Counted from the stretch's first letter, positions 1-13,032 are shown. The stretch: DNA of 64,000 nt from Centropus unirufus (GCA_013397695.1 VYZI01000118.1:62001-126000), one strand, 5' to 3'. Notes: generated by a model from the letters alone, not told the origin. Program-made: numbers and translations.

Positions 1-483
1 TAACAATTTCTTCAGTGACTTTTAATATGTGACATTAACCTGTGATTCTAGGTTAATGCCTGTGCTTAGGAATTCAGCTGTGCAATTCGTTTATCACTTT
101 ATAGGCTTGCATACTACTTCAGGAGTTTTCAAAAGCTCAATTACATTTCTAGCTATTGAGCAACTGTGGTGCACATTTATTCTACATAAACACTGTAGAA
201 TTTTCTTCTTGGTGGCATAACCAAGAATAAACTTTTCCATCTCTGTCTTTGCGGTGGGTTGGCCATGGGCAGTTGCCTGGTGCCCATCAAAGCTGCTCTG
301 TGGGTTCCCTCCCCAGTTTTGGAGGGAAGAGAAGATATAATGAAAGGCTCAGGGGTTGAGATAAAGACAGGGAAAGAGCACTCAGCAATTATTCTCATGG
401 TAAAACAGACTTGACTTGGGGAAATTAGTTGACCCTACTCTGGTTGATAATAAAGAGAAATAAAATCAAAACCTAGAACATCT

Positions 484-597
484 AGGTGCTTGGAGCACCA
501 TGATTCAGTGGGAGGTGTCCCTGCCCATGGCAAGGGGGTTGGAACTGGATGGGCTTTAAGGTCCCTTCCAACCCAAACCGTTCCATAATTCTGTGAA
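484..597 (+). mobile_element. CR1 LINE 3' end fragment
   Basis: GGAGGTGTCCCTGCCCATGG, then TTGGAACTGGATGGGCTTTA, then CCTTCCAACCCAAACCGTTC and a single ATAATTCT tail make up the standard CR1 3' untranslated end. Only about the last 115 bases are present, the usual 5' truncation by incomplete target-primed reverse transcription. Confidence 0.92.
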
Positions 598-1523
598 CTG
601 TCCATCAGAGGAAACTTGTGCTGTTGGGATGAGGTTTTTTTGTCCTTCAAATAAAGAGCAAACCCTCAAACTCCTATCAACAGGCCTTATTCCTTGTAAG
701 CCCTCTTAATGGAAACTTGTGACTATGAAGATGTGGGAATTTGCCCCTGCTGCTGCGACATTCACTGCACTGTTGTCTTTCTTGGCATCCATCCTTTTTT
801 TCATGACAAGAATGCTCGGAAGTCGAACAGTATTTTTTTCTTATTCAGAACCCTCTCTTTACTGTGAACCCTATCTTGCGTTCTGCTAGGCTGAAGTTAA
901 CTCATTCTCAAGCCATTTGTAAAGAGTTAAAAAAGAATCAAACTGCACAGTTCAAATTTATCCCTTGAAATCACGTTTCCTTAGGTTGAAGCCACAAAAG
1001 AATGAAAGCTGAATGGGAAGAGAAAAGCAGAATTACATGAATGAAATTACACGGCCTGACCTAGTTTTTACAGACTGTGCAGGCTTGAATGACTGAGGTA
1101 GCAGCAGTTAAAAGCATTGTGTTAAAATATGTAGATGTTATTTTGATTTTTAAGTGCATTTTTTTTATTCTAAAGACCAAATAATCAAATTACGTTGTAC
1201 AGTTTATTTGTTATATGTTGACGCTATTAATTTTTAATATCCTGTTTATCAACTAGTCCTCTAGTGGTTCCTTGAAGAACATATCTGTGTTCTTTTTAAA
1301 GACAGATTTAAGAATGATATATGACTATATCTATGGGTCAGTACAGTAGCCATGGAATTGGCACCCCTCGAAATTCCTGGTGACGAATTAAATAATCATT
1401 TCGTTGCCTAGCTAGACTGGAACGGACAGTATTCCAAAGGGGAAAAGAGGAGGAATACAAGGAAACAATAAAACCAAAACAAACCCCAAGCAATTAACAC
1501 AGTTACTCCTTGTTACTGTTATT

Positions 1524-1608
1524 NNNNNNNNNNNNNNNNNNNNNNNNNNNNNNNNNNNNNNNNNNNNNNNNNNNNNNNNNNNNNNNNNNNNNNNNNNNNN
1601 NNNNNNNN
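1524..1608. other. Assembly gap, 85 N
   Basis: Unsequenced bases. Open frames running through it are artefacts. The flanks show no obvious repeat, so the cause of the gap is not visible. Confidence 1.
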
Positions 1609-2004
1609 GTTTTTGGACCTGTTGGAACTTATTTTGCATGTTTGATTTGTAAAGATGTTGGGATACTGTTGTGTATCCTTATTCTTTTATTTCTACCTTT
1701 TTTAAGGCGTTGTTCCTCATTTACTCTGTTATTACCACACTCACAACAATGTTCTAGAAAATATATGTAATGCAAATGTAGACTTGAATAAACTTAATGC
1801 TAAGCCATACCTTTGGCAAATAATAAAGTAGTTTGAGAACATTTCATCTTCTTTGATGTCTGTTGGAAAAACAGAGCCACCATAAGAGACAATCATTTGC
1901 CATTATAATAATGCGCAAAGATCCTAAAGTGAACCTCTTCCTTTAGGAGGTATTTGAAGTAATTTTTCTAAGTTAATACATAACTGCTGAACGTGGCAAA
2001 TTTG

Positions 2005-2068
2005 GGACATGGCTCGGTAGGCCTGGACGGTCTTAGAGGTCTTTTCCAACCATGATGATTCTCTGATC
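2005..2068 (+). mobile_element. CR1 LINE extreme 3' end, short degraded fragment
   Basis: GGACGGTCTTAGAGGTCTTT followed by CCAAC and ATGATGATTCTCTGA matches the 3' end of the CR1 subfamilies that read 'GATCTTAGAGGTCTTTTCCAACC'. Only about 60 bases are recognisable. Confidence 0.7.
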
Positions 2069-3399
2069 TGAGCCAGGAGGCAAAGTTTGGTGTATCATTA
2101 GGCTTTGTTGCCTCTGTGAGAGAAATGGTAATTTATATATTTTCAGTACGTGTGTATGGCATGTTTAACAGGTTTGTACTTTTTGGCATGACTTTTATCT
2201 TGAGTCTTCCAAGAACAATATAAAAAAGGAGGGGCAAGGGTATAATAATGACCCTATTAACAAAATATCATTTCAAGTTTCCCCCATAATTTTGCTAATA
2301 AGGGGCACAGGAAAGCAACAGCTGGAATCAATAACATAGGCTGGTGGATGTAAAATGGATGGCAATTCTTTGTTGGCTGTAATAGTTTTCTTCTCTGAGG
2401 CTCTTGTTTCTGTTCTGTGTTTTTTAAAACTTTTGAGTTCTTGAATGATGAGTATTGTGTGTAATAACATGCTTCTACATTGCCTCATTTTTCAGAACCC
2501 CTGTTTGTGCTTGGAAATCCCAAACACAGTTGGTATATGTAACATTTCATGTATTTTCAATTTAGGGAAGAAAATCAAATACTGCTTGCTGTGTAGCCCA
2601 GGAAATTTGGTTTGCCTATGTCAACGGGAATTCTAATTAGAATTTATCTGTCTATGTCTTCTTTGGCTCCTTGTCATACTCTCTGAATTGTCTTGCTATG
2701 CTGTGTTTTACCTGGGATTTTTATATAAGCATGAGGAATGTTACCTAAATGCCCTTTCATTTTTTGCTTTTACATTGATCCACAGGTTTTTATAAGGAAT
2801 TATAATTTATTTCCTGAAACATGACTGACCGTGGCTCTTGGGCTTCAGCAGTGTTTTCCATCAAATAGCACTTTCCTAGAAATGCCATGGAAAGAATTAA
2901 AATTTCAGAAGGGCTAGCCGAGAAAAGCTGCCTTCTCTAAACCTATTTCTGGGGACCTCCCTGCAGAGCAAAGCAGCTTTACAGATTTTTATAGTACTTA
3001 AAAAAGAAAAGATGTAGAGTTGCTTCATTTCTGCCTAGTGGCTACGTTGTGCATCTCATAGTTAAGGCACAATTGCAACTGCCTTTTGATTTATCTCCAA
3101 ACATACGGGTATTGCTTACCGAAAAAATAAAGAAAAGAGGAAAAAAATAATCTTAACTGGTATCTGTCCAAGTTCTTCTGATTCCGTTCTGTGCTATCTT
3201 CTAAGCACTCCATTTTTAACTAGGAACTCTGCTCTCTTGGAGCTCAGCACTGAAACTCACTGACCCTGGTGTCAGTGGGAAGTGTCTTAACTTCATTGTG
3301 ACACGACACAGAGGAACCTCTGAGGTTTTGTTGCACCAGTTTTCATGTGCTTTCCTGGGGAGGGTTGTACACAGAAACCAAGGTGTACTGGTTGGTTGG

Positions 3400-3818
3400 A
3401 ATCCTGGAATGGTTTGTGTTGGAAGGGACCTTAAAGTCCATCCATTTCCAACTCCCTGCCATGAGCAGGGACACCTCCCAGTGGATCAGGGGGATCCAAG
3501 CCCCATCCAACCTGGCCTTGAGCACCTCCAGGGATGGGGCAGCCACCACTGCTCTGGGCAACCTGGGCCAGGGCCTCCCCACCCTCACAGGAAAACATTT
3601 CTCCCTGATTTTCCATCTCAGTCTCCCCTCTTTCACCTTAATATCGTACCACTTGTCCTATTCCTGCCCTCCCTGATCCAGAGCCCTTTTCCAGCTTTCC
3701 TGGAGCCCCTTTCAGTACTGGAAGGGTGCCATGAGGTCAGCCCAGAACCTTCTCCAGGCCAAACAAGCCCACCTCCCTCAGCCTGGCCTTGTACGGGAGG
3801 TGCTCCAGCCCTCTGAAG
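3400..3818 (-). mobile_element. CR1 LINE fragment, antisense to the gene
   Basis: On the + strand it starts with the complement of the CR1 3' end (GGAATGGTTTGTGTTGGAAG) and continues through AACCTGGCCTTGAGCACCTC, GGGCAACCTGGGCCAGGGCC and GTACGGGAGGTGCTCCAGCC, back into the C-terminal ORF2 region. About 420 bases are nearly collinear with the consensus. Open frames here, including one of 172 codons on the + strand, are by-products of the repeat, not genes. Confidence 0.95.
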
Positions 3819-4082
3819 GGGTAACCTTGCCAGGAGAGGGCTTTTGTTTCTATTTCTATTATTATATCTATTATTTGTGGAAAATTGCAGGTAAAGGCTG
3901 TATTTTGGTTTCTCTTTCCCGCAGGCATTTCCATCTTGAGTGTTTTCAGGTTATGTAATGTTAACAGCTCTTAGAATTTTTTACTCATGAGAATTGCCAT
4001 AGAGACATCTTTCTACCTTCTGGTGCGATGTGGATGCAGCAGAATTTCATCTTTCACTTAGAAGGATGTGGTTTTCAGTTGT

Positions 4083-4147
4083 ATTGGGTCTGGCTGAGTT
4101 GGAGTTGATTTTTCCCAAAGCAGTCCTCATAGTGCTGTGCTTATCTG
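4083..4147. repeat. Possible fragment of an avian dispersed (LTR-like) repeat
   Basis: ATTGGGTCTGGCTGAGTTGG, AGTTGATTTTTCCC and CATAGTGCTGTGCTT resemble the opening of a high-copy avian repeat that I recall as 'GGGTCTGGCTGAGATGGAGTTAATTTTC'. I believe that repeat is LTR-derived but cannot name the family with certainty. Only about 65 bases match, there is no coding capacity, and no target duplication is evident. Confidence 0.4.
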
Positions 4148-7100
4148 TTACATATTCCCTGTGTATTTGTGGGGATGGTATTCTCGTGTAATATATCTAG
4201 CTTTTTTTTCTCTTGTTGAGAGAAATGGGATTTGGACTGGGGAAAGCATTATACTTGTGTTTTGGCTTTAAACTCCCATCCTGTTCCCTGTCATCTTTGT
4301 ATTGTAATCCTTGTGAGCAAATGTCAATTTTTAGTGAACTTACCTGCATAAAATCACAGGGTAATATTATTCATTCTTTTTTTTTTTCTAGTCAATTTTT
4401 TAATTAAAATGTGATACAATGATTTATAGTGTTCAGTAAATTGCTATTTATAATTGTGGCTGTACTGTTGTGACTTCCTTAGCCCTTAAAACCATCCCAT
4501 CACTGCACTGCACAGGCCTGTTGTTATTGCATCAGAACCTGTAGAGGGTTCTGAAAATAGGAAACGCGAATCAAAGTAAACCATACCCAAACATGGAATG
4601 AAAGGAGAGCTTGCTGAAATAGTGTCCTTTCCTGTCAGTCAGAATTTTCCTCAGACTTACGCGCTGAAATTGTCCTAACTTGGCTTCTGTGCAGGACCAA
4701 ATTCTGGTTTGGAAAAGTTCAAATGTCAGAGCATTGGAGGGGTAAACGGGCAGAGATGGGATTGAAGTGATCTCCCCCACTCCCAAATCTCAGTCAAGGC
4801 AGCTAAAATGTTGAATTATTGCAGTTTGACATAAAAATAGCTCTGGTTGCTAGGCAATGATGAAGATTCGTTCTATAGGAAACCAGATTTGTGTTGCCTG
4901 GGATCTAAAATTGTACGCCGGTTGTGTGTGTGTTTATTTTTATATATATAAATGCATGTGTGTGTGTATATTTGCTAAATTCACAATTAAGTATTAACTT
5001 GAAAGTTTGCATACACTAGGGTTTATTTTTGTATTTCTTAGATTTCATAACGCCAGCATTATGAAAACTGCCTTATGTCAAGCAAGGCCTCTCATTCTTG
5101 ACATGACTGGAGTGCCTCGGTTTTCCTAATTTTCCATCTCTTTATATTTCATCTTCCATTTACTAGATGGGTTGAGTTTTAGATTTTCTCCTTAATAAAG
5201 CAAAAATCTCTCCTCTTTAAGGAACTGAACAAAATAAAACAGAACATCTGCCCCTCAAAAAGCTCTCAAAGGAAAAATAAACACAAACCCAAACAACCAA
5301 AATAAAAAATTAAAAACTCGGGGGGAAAAAAAAGGAGGGCGGGTGTTTTACTGACAAAAATGCAGGAATGCAACAGGTATGGGTTCTTCCACAGCTGAAA
5401 TATCTAATCTTACTGTAGTGTTTCACTAGTAATTAGAACATATATGGATTAAACCAGCAGGATTTCTTTCCTTAGACTTATTTTTTGTTTTTATCCCATT
5501 TGTTCTTGATTTCACAACCGTTTCTTTCTTTGTTATTTTTCTTGTGTGATCCACCACAATATAATTATGGATTTGAGAGATTTCAGTAATTTTTGGTCTC
5601 CTTTTAATACATTAAATGGTAACATTAGAAACATTGCTTTCACTTCTCAGTCTTCGGGTAATTTGGGGACCACCCAAAACTTGAGCGCTTTAGTCAGCCT
5701 GCCCAGCAAGCTGTGTCTTCATCTCAGATTCTCCTTAGAGCCCAGTAGGTCTGAATTCACTCCAGCTGCACTACTTGCTGTTCCTAGAATCTGTTTGAAT
5801 TGGGAAGTTGTTGTGCACATGGAATCTCTGATTCCTCCAGCGTTCATTTGTCTGTAGGGAGATGGGCTGCTGCTCTCTTGAAGCTTTCTAGAAGTGCACA
5901 GCTCCGCGTACGCCCACCTCAAACCTAAATGCTCTACAGCCACCTCAAATTGGCAAGAGGATTTCTACAAACATAAACATTTAAATTCCTCTTTGCATGA
6001 GGAATAAACCAGGAGCATCTATAAATTTTTGATGACAATAGCAAGAATGAGAGGTAAAATAGGGGGCTGTGTTAAGACTTCATGGAAAGGAAGGAGGAGA
6101 ATGGGTGAGGAGTGTCAAACATTGCAGAGGGGTGGAATACATATTTATCAGCCTATTTGAACTGGTTACTAGAGCTTCAGTTTCATCTGCTGCTATAAAG
6201 AAGCAGTATCAGAGCATGAAATTAACAGTCAAGTAGTCCATATGCCATAGCCAAACCTAAAGCAATTAGCTCTATGGATCCACAGCGTTCGCCTGCTGCA
6301 TTTTCTATTGCATTTTCAGCTCCACACTTTATGGGTTTTCATTCACTGAGCAGCAAAGGCAGTGAAAAAAAATTCATTTGCTGAAAAAAGCACTTCCATT
6401 CTAGCCTGCAGCCCAGCTTCAGTGGGCAATGTGATGCGTGTAACGTTGTAGTGAATGGAAAATGTGACGTTTGGGTACTTGAGATTAAAACATGTTAACC
6501 CGTGCTGAAATCAGTTGGAACACGTCTTCCAACATGGATCTTCACTTTTGGACGTGTTAAGGAAAATCATTCAGAGTTTTGATGCTGTGTTTGAGAACTA
6601 AGCTCTGCAGTGACTCAGTATCAACTGCGTTTAGGTCAGGATTGGAGTTTGTTGTCTTTCAGATGCAGGAGAAGTACAGTTTAGGATCATTTACATTGGG
6701 AACTAACTGAAAGTATACTCTTCTTATGCATAGTTGGGTTTTATAAAGTATCTAAATATGTTGAAAAAAACAGTTTGTGTCCAGGTTCCTTTCCGTGCCT
6801 CCTGTTAAAATTAAAATCAGCAGAAAATCGAAAAGTTGGATAAGGAAAATGCTTATTTTTGAGTGCAGAAACACTGTTACCCTGTAATAATTAGAAAAAT
6901 AAATTGTGATCCGTGGCCTAAAACTTGCCTAAGAAATTATTGCATTGCTCAAATGTTCTATAGTTAAGTAAGGAAATTCTAAGGCTTTTGTCATTTTCCT
7001 AGTGACAGTTATAATAAGGTGCACAGTAGGCTCTCTCTCCCAGTTAATAAACATTTACAGTTTAAAGATGTTCCCAGTAGCTACATTTTTGTTCTATTTG

Positions 7101-7834
7101 TTTGCTCTTGTGGGCAGTTGTGGAGCAGCATCTGCTGTTCTGTCGGAACAGGCACATATGGATGACAAGCATTAAGCTCAGGCTTCCAAATCCTTATGAA
7201 TGGGGCTTTAATTCTGGGAATTTAACCCATAATCAGGGGTAGCAAGATATTCCAGTGGAGGAGATCTTCATTTCATGTATCATTATTGCAGCAACAGCCA
7301 GCTGTTCCTCACTTACAGAATGACACTTTTGATTGCAGCCCGTCTAAAACAAAGTTAATTAGAACATTTCCCCTAATGTTTTGTCAAGGGACAATTTTAA
7401 AGAGGAGCACGAGGACGGCAAATGAAAGAGATAAGAGCACCGCATTCGATGCACGTGTTCTATAGCCCTCTAAAATAATCAGGCATAGGTATTTATATTA
7501 ATTAGTATTTCTGTTTTTATTTCTACCCAAGAAATAATGACAAAGCTGATATTAAGACAATGGAAATGGGAGTGTGTACAGGCTCTATTTTCTTAATGGG
7601 CTTCAAGTTGCCAGATTTCATTGATGTTTTGTCATCTTGAGCTCTTTTTGCTTCTATCTGTAAGCTGACTAACAGGAGCGTATTCTTAACCCAGCCGCGT
7701 GTATAACCTGCAGTACCCGGTGTGGATGTGTCGCAGCGGGTGACTGCAATCCTTTTAGCTCTACTGATTCCAAGAATTTAATTGATTCATGAGGTTTTGA
7801 TTGCCCTGCTTTCTTCCTTTTGAGTTTAGCTAAA
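4148..7834. other. Intronic sequence, no gene recognised
   Basis: Contains the compound microsatellite at 4922 and an A-rich tract at 5276-5330. The rest looks unique. The block 7300-7500 looks less mutated in composition (few simple runs, GATA- and ATTA-type motifs) and is raised as a possible conserved element in the findings. Confidence 0.5.
4922..4973 (+). repeat. (TG)n/(TA)n microsatellite cluster
   Basis: TTGTGTGTGTGT, then TATATATATA, then ATGTGTGTGTGTATAT. A compound alternating purine-pyrimidine tract. Confidence 0.85.
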
Positions 7835-7950
7835 CCAAAGGAAAATGCGGTTTCCAATAATTTAATCATGACTTTTATTGATAATGAACAGGTTCATGTC
7901 AGAGCCTTACAACCAACTATTATTTTGCAAATAAGAGCTAAAAATGAATG
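7835..7950 (-). repeat. Unclassified 116-bp repeat, copy 1 (inverted relative to copy 2)
   Basis: The reverse complement of this stretch aligns end to end with 11069-11185. By hand I count about 104 identities in 117 aligned positions with one gap. The shared core includes CCTGTTCATTATCAATAAAA and TCATGATTAAATTATTG. Similarity stops sharply on both sides. It is not CR1. The family is unknown to me; it may be an old dispersed element or a local inverted duplication. Confidence 0.85.
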
Positions 7951-10458
7951 CTTATAGAAGAATATTTAAGGAAGTCTGGCGTATATCATCGTCCTTCCTA
8001 TCCCTGTCCAAATCATCAGCTGTTTGGAATTCAGTGATTTTTCTGAGCCTAATATAGTTGATCTGCATTGAACAACTCATAGTTGATTTTGCTTCCACAA
8101 GTTTTTTTTATCAGTTTGTTACTGAACTCAAAAGGAGTTCATAGCATCTACAGCATAAAACCTCACTTTTTTCAGCTCTGAATGGAGTTCTGTGACCAAA
8201 ATTATTTAAATGTTATAAATAATTTACTGATTATATACAAATCCAACCTGATGCAGGATAAAGTCCAGGACAAAGACAACTTCTCATTTCAAAGACAATT
8301 GTTCATTTCTGAAAGACTTCTTAAACACTGTGGATTTAAGGTTGTTTTTTAAATCTCCTGCTTTATAGGTGATTAATAAATGCTTCCATTTCCATGTGTG
8401 AGGAGAAATTTTTGCTTTTCCCTTGTTCAGGCCGTGCAGGTGCAGAAGTTTTACCGGTGCTACGCAACTGCCTAAGACTTTCAGATCAATATTTTCCTTA
8501 CTACACATCCCAAATCCCCAAGGGCGCAATCAGACTGAGGAGAAAATTGCTTCCTTCCTGCCTTTTTCTACACACATATCTGTATTCAGTTATCACAGAA
8601 CATCTGTTATCTAAGGGAATTAAAACTGGCCAGAAGACGTGTTACTGCTCAATCAATGAAATCCAGCTGCTCTGGTCTTTGAGTTTTCGCTTGTCCTGTG
8701 TGAAGGAATGTTTTGTGTTTTGTTTGGTTTTTTTTTTTTTTAAGACTAAATTTAAGGAATTAATCATTTCTCTACTCATAGATAAGTACATAGCAATGCA
8801 TCTATCATGTAATTGTAGTATACTCTAAGCTCCTGTTGTAGCTTGACAACTAATAACTACATTGCATTATCCATGAATATGTCGCAGTTGCTGGGACAAT
8901 TTAAAACTGTTAAAAAAATTACATTGTACATATTTTAAAAATGGTCCTTGATTCTACTCAGAAAGAAGTCATGGTACAGATAAGAACAGGGAACTTTCTA
9001 GAAGAGGGAATTTTCAAGAATAGGTGCACTTGAGTGGGAATCTTTTTGCTCATTTCGTAATAGGTCACTGAATTGCTTATCAGAGAGAAAATGAAGTAGA
9101 ATCGCTGTCATCACTCTCTCTATTTTATAAGTTCCAAATAGCATAATTTCTTTTTCCATTAAAAAGGGGGAAAAGAATAAAAAGGCTGAAGGATTAACAG
9201 TCCTTTATTTTTATGATCTGAGCCATACATTGTTGCCTTTATCACCAAAGAATATAGATATGAAGCGTAGCTCAAGTGTGTTTTGAAAATGCTGAAAAAG
9301 ATAATGCTAACCTGGGAGAGAATTCTCTATACTATGGAAACCCCTAGTGTAATTTTAAGGAATGAAATGCAAATAAGCTGATTTTTGTCAATTCAAAAAT
9401 GTATTGAAATGGCTCCTCAGTGTTCTTCCATGTTCTTAAGACATTCTTTATTGCTCCCCTCACGGACCTTAGGAGTTTCAGCAATCATTAAGTGATACAG
9501 CAATGGTAGCTGCAAATGAAAAAATCAACCAAACAACAAAAAACAACACAAACCCCCCAAATAGAAGCCTTTTGTTCATTAAGTTTTAAATATTGAATGA
9601 GTACTATTTGAGTTCAGTGAACCAAATCTCAGTGTCTGTAATTCAAGCTGATGTCCATGCATTGTTCTCTTCATGTAACCCAGCAGCAGTAAAAACAAAA
9701 AATCTGAGAAATATAAAGACCATTTCAATAGAGAAATTATGATGATAATAATAATGAAAGTTAAGAATCTTAACTGGCACAAGAAGAATTTAAGGATATG
9801 TGTAATTTGATGTTCATAGAGCTGTTCCCCAAGTCACGTTGACTCGATAAACGTGAAAGTACTCGGTCCCAGAGCTTCCACGAAGAGCCTTCTCTGTTTT
9901 ATAAACCTACCTTTCAGACGTGTTCCTGCTAAATATTAAATGAATTGCTATCAAAGGACTTTTTGGAAATTTCCATGTAACCTTTTGTTTTGGTGCTGTT
10001 AACTTCGGAGCTGCTAAGGAACCTCTTGGTATTGTTTGAATGATAGAGTAATGCGTCAGAAATGCTCAAGGAGGTTTTTGATGGTTTCCATGGTTAATTA
10101 GTATTAAATGTATTAGGAACTGAGCATATCGCCTTTCTTCTTGAAATCCATGCTTATTAACTACTTATAGCACTGGCTAATCAAAGAGTAGTTCAGTTTA
10201 TTGAACACTGGATATTAGCAATGCTGAGGCATAAGATGAGATCTTAATGTTCAGAATTCAAAGCAGATGGAAGAATTTAGTGTTCCTAATTATTATCTTT
10301 AGTCTAATGTTCACCTCTTTCTCTCGGTAGCCCACAAACTACTTCTGTATATTTCTCAGACACTTTTAAGGGTTTCCTTAAATTAAGAGAGTTGCTTTTG
10401 TAGACGTCACAAGTCTCTGAGGAAGAGTGTTACAGTGCTCTGTATTTAATTGTAAATT
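7951..10458. other. Intronic sequence, no gene recognised
   Basis: A 144-codon ATG frame at 8394-8828 shows no domain, has a phenylalanine-rich stretch caused by a T run, and is near the length expected by chance in this much AT-rich DNA. A-rich tract at 9525-9560. Confidence 0.55.
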
Positions 10459-10693
10459 AGAATCATAGAATGGTTTGGGTTGGAGGGACCTCAGGGCCCA
10501 TCCAGTTCCATGCCCCTGCCTTGGTCAGCAACGACTCCCACGGGATCAGGGGGCTCCCAGCCCCGTCCAACCTGGCCTTGAACATGTCCAGGGATGGGGC
10601 AGCCACCACTGCTCTGGGCAACCTGGGCCAGGGCCTCTCCGCCCTCCAGGAGAACATTTCTTCATGAGATCTTAGCTTAATCTGCCCTCCTAA
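10459..10693 (-). mobile_element. CR1 LINE fragment, antisense
   Basis: Begins AGAATCATAGAATGGTTTGG (complement of the tail) and runs through GGGATGGGGCAGCCACCACT and GGGCAACCTGGGCCAGGGCC to CATGAGATCTTAGCTTAATC. It is one of the best preserved fragments. A stretch of about 15 bases is missing relative to the 3400 copy, around the position of GAGAACATTTC. Confidence 0.94.
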
Positions 10694-11068
10694 TTTCTAA
10701 GACTCTACATGGAAAAGTAAATTCATGTTTGCAATGCAAAGTTTTTATTCTCTCATCTATGAGACTGAACCTATTTTCTTCACAGACTGTAGTAGCAGTT
10801 CTCTTTGCAGAAAAAAAACATAACCTTTAGTCCTTGGCATGGCAGGCAGGAATCCAGATTGATTTCAGCCACTGCACACAGAAGTTTCTTCTACATGAAC
10901 AGAAGTAGCAATTCCATTTTTTGACAGAGAATACTTTTGGATATATGTATCCTAAAAAGATGTTATTAATGGGAAACAAATCTTCTAGCGAAACAACTTT
11001 TTTGGGGGGCTTAGAATTCCAGGATTTGTGTGTGGAGGTAGCTCCGCTTCTGGCTTTGTGCAGTTTTG

Positions 11069-11185
11069 CATCCATTTTTAGCTACTATTTGCAAAACAAT
11101 AGTTGGTTATCAGGCTCTGACACAAACCTGTTCATTATCAATAAAAGGTCATGATTAAATTATTGAAAACAGCGTTTTGCTTTGG
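11069..11185 (+). repeat. Unclassified 117-bp repeat, copy 2 (inverted relative to copy 1)
   Basis: Partner of the 7835-7950 repeat, 3.1 kb away in opposite orientation. It is AT-rich and has no polyA tail, terminal inverted repeats or target duplication that I can see, so the mechanism of copying is unclear. It lies about 375 bases after an antisense CR1 (10459-10693). Confidence 0.85.
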
Positions 11186-13032
11186 GGTCTGTCCATCTGC
11201 TCTTATTTTATTACAGTCAACGGTTGAGTTGCTGGTAGCAGACCCAAGGAATTAATGAAATAATTGAATTGGTAAATCCATTTTCTAAGTGGGATTTGTA
11301 TGATGAAACAATGCCTTACAAAAGCACTGCCAAAATGCAGCAACCAACTTGAAATCTAAGAGCTTTTTTTCCCCTTCCTCTTTGAGAAGTGGTCATTGTG
11401 TAGCACTGGTTCTGAAGCTACAGGAATTGTTTTTGTAGTCACTAGATGCTTTTGTGTTCCCAGAGTGAATCCATAGAACTACATGAGTTTCATCACTGAT
11501 CTATGGCCACAAAGTGCTGACTAATCTGTATTATTTTGGCTCTGGAAGACACCAAAGGGAAAAAAAAAAAATTCCAATTCCTTTGTGTAGTGTTAAAACT
11601 GAACAAGCTAAACATTGCACGCTTTCTGTATGGTTTGACAATGTTTCTTTTTATCCAGGGAAAAGGGCTAAGCAGTCAGCAGGGTAAATAGTTCTGGGTT
11701 GCTCTTCGTAGTGTGATGGATGGAGTCGAAATGCAACTGTTCATAGTGATTTCTGTGCAAAGCAGCAAGCAAATCGGAACATGCCTGATTTCCCTGCGGT
11801 AGAGCTTGGGTGTATATTTTACCCTTAGAGTATCCATAAATCCAGTGACCCTCTTGGGAGGAATCATGTGCGATTGTGCAATAATCTTTTTCTGCCACTG
11901 GAGGCTGACTGCAATTTTACTTGTTTTATGTGTGGCCCATAGGAAAACGCTTTTGAGATCATGTTTATGTAGTGCTGTTAAATATCTGTTGTGAGTGGTT
12001 TTGCAGTGCATGGTAAAAAGAAATATAGCAGGTGTTGGATCAAATACAACATAGGTAAGGAAAAGGTGATTTATAAAGCCATGTGGAAGTCATATGGAGT
12101 CATTTATAGGGCCATATGGTTTGCCCTGTGCTGGAGGGAGTGTGTCTTTATACTTTCTGGCCCAGATCCTTAATTCTTTCAAATCACATACCTTTATTGT
12201 CTGGGTCACTGACTTGGAATTTCTTTAGTTTAAAAAAAAACAAAAAAGAACCAAAACCAAGCCAGCCAACAAAAACACTCCTATTTTTATTGTACTGATA
12301 ATGAGGTTGCCACCCTGAATATTCTAATAATAATAATTTTAACATTGTTTAGACCCCTTGGAAGTCACCTGATGGCAATGATTTATCATCACATCATAAA
12401 GAAGCCAATAGTTAAAAAAGCTGCATTTTGATTGGTAAGAGAGATTGGAAGAGGACACCTTGATGCTGTGCTCTAGTGAGCAGTCTGCGTATTTTCAACA
12501 AAGTGAAAGCATTTTTCATTTCAGGAAGCTGTATGCAGTTCTTCAGGGACTTCTGCAGATTTTGTAGGTTCAGAGGAGTTTGTGAAAGATTCAGACTTAT
12601 CAGAGGTAACGCCGTTTGTATGTCTGAATATATTTGGATAAAAATACTGGTAAGAGGAGCAAATCTGTTTTCTGAGAGAGTTTTGTTATAACATGGATAT
12701 TAATGTGTCCCTCTAATCAGAGAGACCCTCAAACAACTTTAGGGTCTCTCAAGGAATTAACTTCTGGTATCAATGTATAAATATCTATGCCAGAATCTCT
12801 TTTCATACAAGAGTTTCCTGGCATTTTGAGGGGGAAGCACTCTTTGGTACAAGCTCTCCTAGCAAGCCTTGCTGATTCTTCAGGAATATCTGCTCAAAAT
12901 GTCACCTCATGTTTGTTCAGTTGTCATTTACCAAACACAGGAGGTGTTTTACTGACTTCAGGCTTAATGGAAGCCACAAGGCAATTTTTGTAGAAGTTTA
13001 TATTTTCTTGATATCATTTGCTTTTTTTTTGC
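11186..13032. other. Intronic sequence, no gene recognised
   Basis: Unique AT-rich DNA with an A-rich tract at 12231-12275 and the hairpin at 12720. Confidence 0.55.
12720..12750. repeat. Hairpin with 10-bp stem
   Basis: GAGAGACCCT and AGGGTCTCTC flank an 11-base loop. Pairing is perfect. No flanking duplication shows that it belongs to a mobile element. Confidence 0.7.

Larger units (their letters stand above)
598..3399. other. Intronic sequence, no gene recognised
   Basis: AT-rich unique sequence apart from the 2005 CR1 scrap and the first gap. No splice-bounded frame or RNA gene was seen. Confidence 0.6.

Noticed and set aside
3298..3816. 172-codon open frame on the + strand
   Set aside because: It lies entirely over an antisense CR1 3' region; the peptide is a translation of the repeat's complement.
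8394..8828. 144-codon ATG frame
   Set aside because: No domain, no splice context, a poly-F stretch from a T run, and a length near the chance maximum for 64 kb of AT-rich DNA read in six frames.
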